Part shown: one piece after another, positions 20,107 to 26,255 of the stretch | How the letters are laid out: the number at the start of each line of letters is the position of its first letter | Numbering within the stretch: the first letter of the stretch is position 1 | Source of the DNA: Candidatus Ventricola intestinavium | GTDB lineage: Bacteria; Bacillota; Clostridia; Christensenellales; Aristaeellaceae | Length of the DNA stretch: 28,305 nucleotides | Reading direction: 5' to 3' | NCBI GenBank assembly: GCA_018715105.1 | Contig: DVMG01000042.1 | Location: forward strand, 1-28,305 | Translations under genes and position numbers: made by a program | Notes under the pieces: generated by a model | Databases searched by the model: none | The model's input: the letters and a program-made list of their open reading frames with translations, nothing else | Told to the model about the DNA's origin: nothing

Positions 20107-20132
20107 ATCAATCTTATTTATAAAGCAAGTTG
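20107..20132. promoter_or_regulatory. candidate ROK operator
   Basis: A TCAA (about 20108) and TTGA (about 20130) inverted pair flank AT-rich DNA with a TTTATAAA centre, overlapping the predicted start of transcription of the ROK gene. A ROK protein could bind here to repress itself. The symmetry is imperfect. Confidence 0.35.
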
Positions 20133-20161
20133 ATTATATCGCGCCTGTGAAAGCCTGTCAA
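20133..20161 (-). promoter_or_regulatory. consensus promoter of the ROK-MFS unit
   Basis: Perfect TTGACA (20161-20156), a 17-base spacer and perfect TATAAT (20138-20133) on the minus strand. Such an ideal promoter needs a repressor, as the encoded regulator would provide. Confidence 0.9.
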
Positions 20162-20255
20162 GCCCTCCGCAGAAAAGCCGGTTTCATCCCCGGCAAAACG
20201 CTGCAAATTTTGCAGACCGGTGCCCGGAATGACGCCTTGCAAGACGGATTGACAT

Positions 20256-20283
20256 AATAAAAAATCCCCGGCAAAAGCCGGGG
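20256..20283 (-). terminator. terminator of the pta-ackA-DUF177-rpmF run
   Basis: CCCCGGC and GCCGGGG (20266-20272 and 20277-20283) make a 7-bp stem with a 4-base loop, followed on the minus strand by ATTTTTTATT. It lies 13 bases after the rpmF stop. Confidence 0.9.
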
Positions 20284-20295
20284 GTATGAAGCCAA

Positions 20296-20493
20296 TCACT
20301 TCTCGGAAGCGGTTTCAGCTTCCATGTCGATAACCTGCCTGCCGTCGTAGTAACCGCAGTGCCTGCAGATACGGTGGGCAAGTTTCATCTGCTGGCAACG
20401 CGGGCACTTGACGATGCTGGGCGCAGACAGCTTCCAGTTCGCGCGGCGCATACGGCCACGGGATTTGGAAATTTTCCCCTTCGGTACAGCCAT
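20296..20493 (-). CDS. rpmF: 50S ribosomal protein L32
   Basis: A 65-residue large-subunit ribosomal protein. It starts with the conserved MAVPKGKISKSRGRMRRANW and has a zinc ribbon CPRC...CRHCGYY (Cys31-Cys34 and Cys45-Cys48 approximately) that holds the fold. The start has GAGGAGG 8 bases upstream. It follows the DUF177 gene after three bases and its stop is 13 bases from a terminator, so it ends the transcript. The C-terminus carries a short acidic tail (MEAETASEK). The order DUF177-rpmF is widely conserved in bacteria. Confidence 0.98.
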   Translation of the reverse strand: MAVPKGKISKSRGRMRRANWKLSAPSIVKCPRCQQMKLAHRICRHCGYYDGRQVIDMEAETASEK

Positions 20494-20496
20494 TGT

Positions 20497-21021
20497 TTAC
20501 ACCTCCTCATCCTCGTTCAGCAAAGATGCTAATGCCGAAAAAGGATTTCTGGCAGGCAGATCCTTCTGGCATGAACACGTCGTTTCATTCAGGTTCGCGC
20601 CACACTGAGCGCACAGGCCTTTGCAATCCTCTCTGCAGAGAATGCGTGAAGGCAATTCGAGCAAAAGCGCAGTTCTCACCGCATCGTCCAGCTCAAGCAC
20701 ATGCCCCGTGTATGGATACGAATCTTCTGTCCCCTCCGGCGTTTCCTCTCCCGAATCGCGGACAAAGGCCTCTTCAACCCGGGCAGTCACGGCCGTCTGT
20801 GCGGGCGCGAGGCACCGTGCACAGGGGGACTGAATCAGCGCGCGGGCCATCCCGCGCACAAGGACGGTCTCATCGGCGAGCATATAAGTTCCGGAAAAGG
20901 AGACCGGACGAAGATACGTGACCGTATCGCCGTTCCAGCGATCCTCGCCCCAGGATTCCACAAGATCAAAGGGGACTTCGACGCCTTTCCTTTGAATGCC
21001 CTTTGTGATATCCAGCCTCAT
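20497..21021 (-). CDS. DUF177/YceD-family protein
   Basis: A 174-residue protein of the DUF177 (YceD) family, thought to take part in 23S rRNA or large-subunit metabolism; homologues are almost always next to rpmF, as here. A CARC pair (about 67-70) and the C-terminal CREDCKGLCAQCG stretch (about 128-140) give a Cys-rich, possibly zinc-binding, surface typical of the Gram-positive members. Residues TYMLADETVLVRG lie before it. ATG 21021 has GAGGTG 5 bases upstream. The gene is followed after three bases by rpmF and is led by its own perfect consensus promoter in the gap after ackA. The biochemical role is not settled. Confidence 0.92.
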   Translation of the reverse strand: MRLDITKGIQRKGVEVPFDLVESWGEDRWNGDTVTYLRPVSFSGTYMLADETVLVRGMARALIQSPCARCLAPAQTAVTARVEEAFVRDSGEETPEGTEDSYPYTGHVLELDDAVRTALLLELPSRILCREDCKGLCAQCGANLNETTCSCQKDLPARNPFSALASLLNEDEEV

Positions 21022-21049
21022 CGTCTCACCTCAAAGTTGACCGTTCCAT

Positions 21050-21078
21050 ATTATACGCAGTTTCTTCAGGCTTGTCAA
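21050..21078 (-). promoter_or_regulatory. consensus promoter of DUF177-rpmF
   Basis: Perfect TTGACA (21078-21073), a 17-base spacer and perfect TATAAT (21055-21050) on the minus strand. Predicted start near 21043, about 22 bases before the DUF177 ATG. Confidence 0.92.
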
Positions 21079-21205
21079 GCGGAATGTCATTTTCAGCTGA
21101 TTTTATCGAAAACAGCCGGCTTCTTTGCACTTTCGCCCGATTTCTCCCGTTTCCACGCTTCTTTCACGCCTGCAGAAAGAGCGGCCCCGCCTGCCCGTTG
21201 CCTTC

Positions 21206-22402
21206 TTACAGCCTGGAGACAATGCTCAGCGTGTCGCGCGCGATGGGCAGCTCCTCATTGGTCGGGATGCGCAGCACCTTGATGGTGGAATCCTCCGCGC
21301 TGATGATGCCGCACACGCCGCGCTTGTTCTTTTCGGGATCGATCTTCACGCCCATGAAGGAAAGGCCCGCAATCACATCCGCGCAGGCATCGCAGTCGTT
21401 TTCACCGATGCCGGCGGTAAAGACGATGGCGTCCGCCCCGCCGACAGCGACGTTGTAAGCGCCGATATACTTCTGGATGCGGTAGGTCCACACGTCGAGC
21501 GCCGCTTTGGCCTGCGCGTCGCCCTGGGCCGCGGCGGCCTTCACATCGCGCATATCGCTGGAGCAGGAAAGGCCGGCAAAGCCGGATTTCTTGTTGAGCG
21601 TATTGAGCATCTGGTGGATGTCCATGCCCGTGTTGTCCATGATGTATTCCAGCACGGCCGGATCCACGTCACCGGAACGGCTGCCCATGAGCACACCCTC
21701 AAGAGGCGTCAGCCCCATGCTGGTATCCACCACCTTGCCGCCGACAATGGCGCTGAGCGAGGAACCATTGCCCAGATGGCAGATGATGAATTTGCAATCC
21801 TCCGGCTTCTTTCCCAGATATTTGGGCGTCTCCCCCGCGATAAAGCGGTGGCTGGTGCCGTGGAAGCCGTAGCGGCGCACTTTGAGCGTCTTATAGTATT
21901 CATACGGCACGCCGTAAAGATACGCCTTTTCCGGCATGGTCTGGTGGAAGGCCGTGTCAAACACAGCCACGTTCGGCTTGGTGGGCATGACGCTCTGGCA
22001 GGCCTTGATGCCCGCGATGTTGGCCGGCTGATGCAGCGGTCCCAGGGGAACCAGCTCCTCAATGCCCTTCATGGTTTCCTCGGTCACGAGCACAGACTCC
22101 TTGAATGTCTCGCCGCCGTGGAGCACACGGTGGCCGCACGCGCCGATCTCATCCAGAGAGGCAATCGCGCCGTTGTCCTTGTCCGTCAGCGCGGTAAGAA
22201 CGGCGGAAATAGCCTCGGTGTGATCGGCCATGTCGCGTGTAAACTCAATGACCTTGTCCGTGCCAAGGACATTCTGCTTAAAGTGCGTGCCCTCGATGCC
22301 GATGCGCTCAACCAGGCCCTTGGCCTTGACGGATTCGTCGTCCATGTCGATGAGCTGGTATTTCAGGGAGGAGGAGCCTGCGTTGATGACAAGAATCTTC
22401 AT
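21206..22402 (-). CDS. ackA: acetate kinase
   Basis: A 398-residue enzyme that makes ATP and acetate from acetyl phosphate and ADP, the final step of acetate fermentation. Signatures: NAGSSSLKYQL (residues 7-17), FDTAFHQTMP, the phosphate loop CHLGNGSSLSAI, GVLMGSRSGDVDP and GIGEND, with TNEE near the C-terminus. Normal length, with no missing motif. The ATG at 22402 has GGAGGT 8 bases upstream. It lies 108 bases after the pta stop on the same strand, with two intercistronic hairpins between. It is probably co-transcribed with pta. The DUF177-rpmF promoter follows. Confidence 0.97.
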   Translation of the reverse strand: MKILVINAGSSSLKYQLIDMDDESVKAKGLVERIGIEGTHFKQNVLGTDKVIEFTRDMADHTEAISAVLTALTDKDNGAIASLDEIGACGHRVLHGGETFKESVLVTEETMKGIEELVPLGPLHQPANIAGIKACQSVMPTKPNVAVFDTAFHQTMPEKAYLYGVPYEYYKTLKVRRYGFHGTSHRFIAGETPKYLGKKPEDCKFIICHLGNGSSLSAIVGGKVVDTSMGLTPLEGVLMGSRSGDVDPAVLEYIMDNTGMDIHQMLNTLNKKSGFAGLSCSSDMRDVKAAAAQGDAQAKAALDVWTYRIQKYIGAYNVAVGGADAIVFTAGIGENDCDACADVIAGLSFMGVKIDPEKNKRGVCGIISAEDSTIKVLRIPTNEELPIARDTLSIVSRL

Positions 22403-22440
22403 GGAATGTAACCTCCGCTTTCGAATCGTTAAAACAAAGA

Positions 22441-22502
22441 GCGCGGCAGGCTGCGCCCGCTGCGCGCATGAACCGGGAGGAGTTCCTCTGCACGCCTCCC
22501 GG
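22441..22502. promoter_or_regulatory. intercistronic hairpins between pta and ackA
   Basis: A perfect 8-bp stem CCGGGAGG (22473-22480) with CCTCCCGG (22495-22502), and beside it a second imperfect stem, GCGCgGCAG with CTGCGCGC (22441-22467). No T-runs follow. They may adjust the ratio of the two mRNA segments, which is inference. Confidence 0.4.
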
Positions 22503-22510
22503 AAAGTGCT

Positions 22511-23509
22511 TTACGCCTGCGCTTTGACCGCGGCGATGGCCACCACATCCACGATATCCTCCACAGAGCATCCGCGGGAAAGATCGTTGACTGGCTTGGC
22601 CAGGCCCTGGATGATCGGGCCCACAGCCTTTGCGCCGCCCAGACGCTGCACCAGCTTGTAGCCGATGTTGCCCGCCTGAAGATCCGGGAAGATCATCACA
22701 TTCGCCTTGCCGGCAACCGGGCTTCCCGGGCACTTGAGGTTGCCCACAGAGGAAACCAGCGCCGCATCGGCCTGCATCTCGCCGTCCACATTGAGATCCG
22801 GCGCCTGCTCACGCACAAGCTTCACGGCATTGGCCACCTTATCCACATTCTCATGCTTGGCAGAGCCCTTTGTGGAGAAGGAGAGCATCGCCACGCGCGG
22901 CTCCATGCCCAGCAGCGCCTTTCCGGTCTGCGCGGAGGCAACCGCGATATCCGCCAGCTGCTCGCTGGTCGGATCGATGTTGACCGCGCAGTCGCCGAAG
23001 ACGAGCACGCCGTCATCCCCATAAGACTTATCCTGCACCTCCATCAGGAAGCAGGAGGAAACCGTCTTGATTCCGGGCGCACCCTTGATGATCTGCAGCG
23101 CCGGGCGCAGCACATCGCCGGTGGTGTTGATCGCACCGGCGACCATCGCGTCGGCATCGCCCATCTTGAGCATCATCGTGCCGTAAAAAAGCGTATTGGT
23201 CAGGCACAGCTCGGTAGCCTTCTCAAGAGTCATGCCCTTCTTCTCACGGATATGGAAAAGCGCCTCGGCATAGGCCGGCACCTTGCCGCTGGCGGCCGGA
23301 TCGGCGATTTCAACGCCGGTGAGATCAACGCCCAGCTCGGCAGCCTTGGCCAGGATATCGGCCTTTGCGCCCACGAGGGTGATCCGGGCCAGGCCCAGCT
23401 TCACAATCCTCGCCGCGGCCTGCACGGTGCGCGGCTCGGTGCCCTCCGCCAGCACAACGTGCTTGACATTGGCGGCAGCCTTTGCTCTGATTTTGTCAAT
23501 GACAGACAT
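22511..23509 (-). CDS. pta: phosphate acetyltransferase
   Basis: A 332-residue single-domain phosphotransacetylase that converts acetyl-CoA and phosphate into acetyl phosphate and CoA. The N-terminal domain starts HVVLAEGTEPRTVQAA. NTTGDVLRPALQIIK, CAVNIDPTSEQLADIAVASAQT and the C-terminal DLQAGNIGYKLVQRLGGAKAVGPI are all characteristic of the family. Short form (no N-terminal regulatory domain), as usual in Firmicutes. GGAGG (23522-23518) is 8 bases before ATG 23509. It leads the pta-ackA run. Its promoter and leader contain tandem 10-base repeats and a hairpin. Transcription is divergent from tmcAL. Confidence 0.97.
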   Translation of the reverse strand: MSVIDKIRAKAAANVKHVVLAEGTEPRTVQAAARIVKLGLARITLVGAKADILAKAAELGVDLTGVEIADPAASGKVPAYAEALFHIREKKGMTLEKATELCLTNTLFYGTMMLKMGDADAMVAGAINTTGDVLRPALQIIKGAPGIKTVSSCFLMEVQDKSYGDDGVLVFGDCAVNIDPTSEQLADIAVASAQTGKALLGMEPRVAMLSFSTKGSAKHENVDKVANAVKLVREQAPDLNVDGEMQADAALVSSVGNLKCPGSPVAGKANVMIFPDLQAGNIGYKLVQRLGGAKAVGPIIQGLAKPVNDLSRGCSVEDIVDVVAIAAVKAQA

Positions 23510-23538
23510 TTGTAAATCCTCCTTGACGTGTTATAATA

Positions 23539-23558
23539 GGCTTATCGGGCGATAAGCC
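23539..23558. promoter_or_regulatory. hairpin in the pta leader
   Basis: GGCTTATC (23539-23546) and GATAAGCC (23551-23558) form a perfect 8-bp inverted repeat with a 4-base loop, 29 bases before the pta start codon. It could be an operator or an RNA hairpin; no T-run follows. Confidence 0.45.
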
Positions 23559-23560
23559 GC

Positions 23561-23580
23561 GGGTATGCAGGGGTATGCAC
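23561..23580. repeat. tandem 10-bp repeat in the pta leader
   Basis: GGGTATGCAG is followed at once by GGGTATGCAC, nine of ten bases identical, just downstream of the predicted start of transcription of pta (near 23588). The one-helical-turn spacing suggests a protein-binding site. Confidence 0.45.
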
Positions 23581-23594
23581 GATCATACATGGTC

Positions 23595-23623
23595 ATTATA
23601 GCGCATTTTACCGATTTTGAAAA
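23595..23623 (-). promoter_or_regulatory. pta-ackA promoter
   Basis: On the minus strand TTTTCA (23623-23618, four of six consensus bases), a 17-base spacer and TATAAT (23600-23595). The leader is about 80 bases and carries the tandem repeat and hairpin. Confidence 0.65.
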
Positions 23624-23764
23624 GGACAGAAGGAAATTTTATCAAAATTCCCCGGCTCCGTTTCAGGCATCCGGCCCCGCCCTTTGTTATGGACATTCTT
23701 TTATGCAGCTTCGTCCTCGGGCATCCGGCCGCACGGTTTACGGCCTTTCACCGGCTGCCGTCTG

Positions 23765-23770
23765 TTGACA
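23765..23770 (+). promoter_or_regulatory. possible -35 element of tmcAL
   Basis: A perfect TTGACA lies 85 bases before the tmcAL start codon, but no TATAAT-like hexamer stands at 16-18 bases (the nearest AT-rich words, GATATG and TATGCT, are 20 or more away). The promoter assignment is weak. Confidence 0.3.
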
Positions 23771-23854
23771 TAAGCATCGCTTTCCTTCAGGATATGCTCT
23801 GCTTTTCCAAAAATTGGGAGAAAAGCGTTTTGTCAAAAAAAGGGGGGAATTCTC

Positions 23855-25051
23855 TTGCGTGTATGTGCGGTTATCTGTGAATACAACCCCTTTCACAACG
23901 GGCATGCCCACCACCTTGCGCAGGCCCGCGCGCAATCCGGCGCAGATTATGTGCTCTGCCTGATGAGCGGCGCTCTGACACAGCGCGGCACATTCGCCCG
24001 GCACGATAAGTGGACGCGCGCCCGCATGGCGATGCAGGGCGGCGCCGACCTGGTGCTGGAGCTTCCGGCGCGCTTTGCATGCGCGCCCGCCGAGGAGTTT
24101 GCCTCCGGTGCGCTGGCGCTGCTCTCGGCGCTGGGGGTGGTCACGCACCTCTCCTTTGGATGCGAGCGGGAGGCTCTGCCCGATCTTTCCCTCGCCGCCC
24201 GGCTTCTTGGCGAAGAGTCCCCCGCTCTCAGCGCCGCGCTGCGCGAGAGACTGGCCCGCGGCCTTTCCTTCCCCCAGGCCCGCGCCCTGGCTCTGGAAGA
24301 GACGGGCGGCATTCCCGGCCTGGCGGCAAAGATCGCCCATCCCAACGCCGCGCTGGCGATTGAATACATGCGCGCGCTTCCGCCTCAAATCCAGCCGGTT
24401 CCCATCGAGCGCGTGGGCAGCGGCTATCACGACGGCACGCCCGGCACGCTTGCCAGCGCAACAGCCGTGCGCGGCGCGCTCGCCCGGGGCGATCTTGCGG
24501 CCGCAAGGGAGGCCATGCCCGTTTTCTTTCCCGTGGAGCAGGCCGAAAAAAGCGGTTTTATCCACGAAGAGGAGGCCCTGACCCAGACGCTTTTCTATCT
24601 CCTGCGCACGATGGACGCAGGCCGTCTCGCCGCCGTCCCCGGCATGGACGAAGGGCTTGAAAACCGCTTTCTTCGCGCCGCGCAGACCTGCGCCACCCGT
24701 GAGGAGCTGCTTGCCGCTGTCAAAAGCCGCCGCTATACCCACGCGCGCCTTTCCCGCCTGTGCGCTTATGTGCTGCTGGGGCTCACGCGGGACTGGGTGC
24801 GGCAAAACCGCGTCCCTACCTATGCGCGCGTGCTCGGTTTCCGCCGCGGGTCCACCGGCCTGCTTTCCGCCATCAAAGCGAACAGCCGCCTGCCGCTCAT
24901 CACAAAGGCCGCCCGTTTTCGGGAAAGGGAGCCGCTTTTTTCCCTCGATGCGCGTGCGCAGGATCTCTGGTCGCTCGGGGTGCGCGCCCCGCACCGGCGC
25001 GCCGCGGGGCTGGATTTTACAACCAGCCCCGCGATCACCGGGTCTTCGTGA
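23855..25051 (+). CDS. tmcAL: tRNA(Met) cytidine acetate ligase
   Basis: A 398-residue nucleotidyltransferase-fold enzyme (formerly DUF795, YlbM) that activates acetate with ATP as acetyl-adenylate and transfers it to the wobble cytidine of elongator tRNA-Met, giving N4-acetylcytidine. The signature CEYNPFHNGHAHHL (residues 8-21) includes the HxGH-type motif HNGH (14-17). LCLMSGALTQRGTFARHDKW (34-53) is also typical of the family. The C-terminal half contains the helical tRNA-contact domain. It starts with TTG at 23855, preceded by AGGGGGGA (23841-23848) 6 bases upstream. It is divergent from pta-ackA, whose product acetate is its substrate; the membrane protein gene follows after 46 bases. 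Confidence 0.93.
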   Translation: MRVCAVICEYNPFHNGHAHHLAQARAQSGADYVLCLMSGALTQRGTFARHDKWTRARMAMQGGADLVLELPARFACAPAEEFASGALALLSALGVVTHLSFGCEREALPDLSLAARLLGEESPALSAALRERLARGLSFPQARALALEETGGIPGLAAKIAHPNAALAIEYMRALPPQIQPVPIERVGSGYHDGTPGTLASATAVRGALARGDLAAAREAMPVFFPVEQAEKSGFIHEEEALTQTLFYLLRTMDAGRLAAVPGMDEGLENRFLRAAQTCATREELLAAVKSRRYTHARLSRLCAYVLLGLTRDWVRQNRVPTYARVLGFRRGSTGLLSAIKANSRLPLITKAARFREREPLFSLDARAQDLWSLGVRAPHRRAAGLDFTTSPAITGSS

Positions 25052-25097
25052 GAAGATTCTGACGCAACCGGCCCATGACATGAAAGGAGGCTGCCCC

Positions 25098-25874
25098 ATG
25101 CGCATCCTGACAATGCCCCTCTCGCTCGCTTTTGCGTTCCTTCTTTATCTGCCTCTGCCTGCCGCAGATGAAAAGATTCAGGCCGCTCTTCGGACACTCT
25201 TTCGTCATGTCACGCGCCTGTTTACCGGAAAAAACGGGCATGCGGATGAACCCGTTGCCCTGGGGTTTTTCCTGCTCATCCTCGCGGGATGCGCTTCCCT
25301 GCTGGGCGCCATCCATCCTCTTCTCGCAGCCGCGGTCTGCGCACCCGCCTTTTCCGCCCTCGCCGTCATCCCCCGCAGTGCCGCCGTCAAGCGCGAACTC
25401 GACGCGGGAACATATGCCCGCGATATCGCGGCCTATGAGCTGCGCGTGCTCGAGTCATGCGGGCAGCTTGCCCCCGCCTTTTCAAGGGGCGCCTGTGCTC
25501 CGCTTCTGCTGATGGCCGCCGGCATGCCGTTTTATCTTTCCAGCGCGTTCCTGGTGGCCTATGCCGGATTGTGCGCTGTGCGCGAGCCATGTGCCCTCGC
25601 CCAAAAGATCTGCGACCGGATCGCATATGGATCGGACCGCGTGCTTGCCGCGCTGATGCTGCTGTGCTGCGGCGTGGTGGGCCGCAATCCCCTTCGCACA
25701 GGCGGAAGCGGTCCGCAGGAACGCCTGATGAGTATCCTGGGCATTGCCGGGGACGAAGCAGACACCCATGCCCCCGTTTCCGGGGACATCGCACAGGGCG
25801 TCTTCCTGTGCTGCTTTTGCATCGTGCTTCTGTGTGCGCTGCTGACGCTACTGCTGCTCCCTCTGGTCTCGTGA
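25098..25874 (+). CDS. polytopic membrane protein, unknown (faint CbiB/CobD resemblance)
   Basis: A 258-residue membrane protein that I do not recognise with confidence. Hydrophobic helices: about residues 1-22, 51-68, 70-87, 125-155, 175-193 and 232-257. The segment around residues 107-150 has an acidic helix (RDIAAYELRVLESCGQ), then CAPLLLMAAGMPFYL, and later DRVLAALMLLCCGVVG and QERLMSILGI. The order of these pieces recalls the CbiB/CobD family (adenosylcobinamide-phosphate synthase), but the conserved polar residues of that family are not seen, so this is at best a divergent relative. AAAGGAGG lies 7 bases before ATG 25098; a longer frame from 24657 only shadows tmcAL. No cobalamin genes are nearby. 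Co-transcription with tmcAL is likely. Confidence 0.7.
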   Translation: MRILTMPLSLAFAFLLYLPLPAADEKIQAALRTLFRHVTRLFTGKNGHADEPVALGFFLLILAGCASLLGAIHPLLAAAVCAPAFSALAVIPRSAAVKRELDAGTYARDIAAYELRVLESCGQLAPAFSRGACAPLLLMAAGMPFYLSSAFLVAYAGLCAVREPCALAQKICDRIAYGSDRVLAALMLLCCGVVGRNPLRTGGSGPQERLMSILGIAGDEADTHAPVSGDIAQGVFLCCFCIVLLCALLTLLLLPLVS

Positions 25875-26168
25875 CGCGCGCGTTCCCCTCTGACCGGTCA
25901 AAAGCGATCGAATCCGGTGAAGCGTTCAGTTCCTTTTGGATCACTAAAAAACCATTCAGTCGTGACGGAAATAAAAAACGTTGTTTCGGCGACTGGTTCA
26001 TCACGCGTCAAAACAAACCGGCATCACGCCGGTTTTTGTTTTATCCATTTCGCAGCATCGGCCTCGGGCGCCGAACCGCGGGATTTACATCGCTTTGTCT
26101 ATGATGCGGCCGGCATGGATTTGGGATTGAAAAGACATGCCCTGCCTGATTGCACCTTTTGAAATAAC
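25875..26168. other. intergenic stretch with structured, AT-richer element
   Basis: About 294 bases without a supported gene. It holds a perfect 10-bp palindrome TGACCGGTCA (25891-25900), a potential stem of AACC plus AGTCG pairing with CGACT plus GGTT (about 25950-25997) and a strong terminator (26015-26043). A frame of 81 codons from 25917 has no ribosome-binding site and no known motif. It may be the 3' end of the upstream transcript or a separate small RNA. After the terminator, 26044-26168 shows nothing I can name. Confidence 0.4.
26015..26043 (+). terminator. rho-independent terminator
   Basis: AAACCGGC (26015-26022) and GCCGGTTT (26028-26035) form an 8-bp stem with a 5-base loop, followed by TTGTTTT. 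It ends the transcript of tmcAL and the membrane protein gene, or of a small RNA at this place. Confidence 0.85.
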
Positions 26169-26197
26169 TTGACGTTAAAATATGTTTATTATAGAAT
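26169..26197 (+). promoter_or_regulatory. promoter of the M13 peptidase gene
   Basis: TTGACG (26169-26174), a 17-base spacer and TAGAAT (26192-26197); each matches five of six consensus bases. Transcription near 26204 places a GGGCGG-CCGCCC hairpin (26203-26220) at the very 5' end of the mRNA, which may stabilise it. Confidence 0.75.
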
Positions 26198-26255
26198 GAA
26201 TAGGGCGGGCAGATCCGCCCGCTTAAACCGTGATCTCAAAGGAGTGAATCGAAGG

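Noticed and set aside
23667..23730. GCATCCGGCC occurring twice (23667-23676 and 23721-23730).
   Set aside because: A GC-rich 10-mer repeated once within 60 bases has no clear structure or partner signal.
23738..25105. 455-codon minus-strand frame over tmcAL.
   Set aside because: No start signal or domain; tmcAL on the plus strand is complete.
25891..25904. GACCGGTCAAAA shared with the region before the ABC ATPase gene (10183-10194).
   Set aside because: Twelve matching bases with a palindromic core in two unrelated contexts; too little to call a shared regulator site.
25917..26162. 81-codon plus-strand frame in the gap before the M13 gene.
   Set aside because: No ribosome-binding site, it runs through a strong terminator, and it has no recognisable domain.
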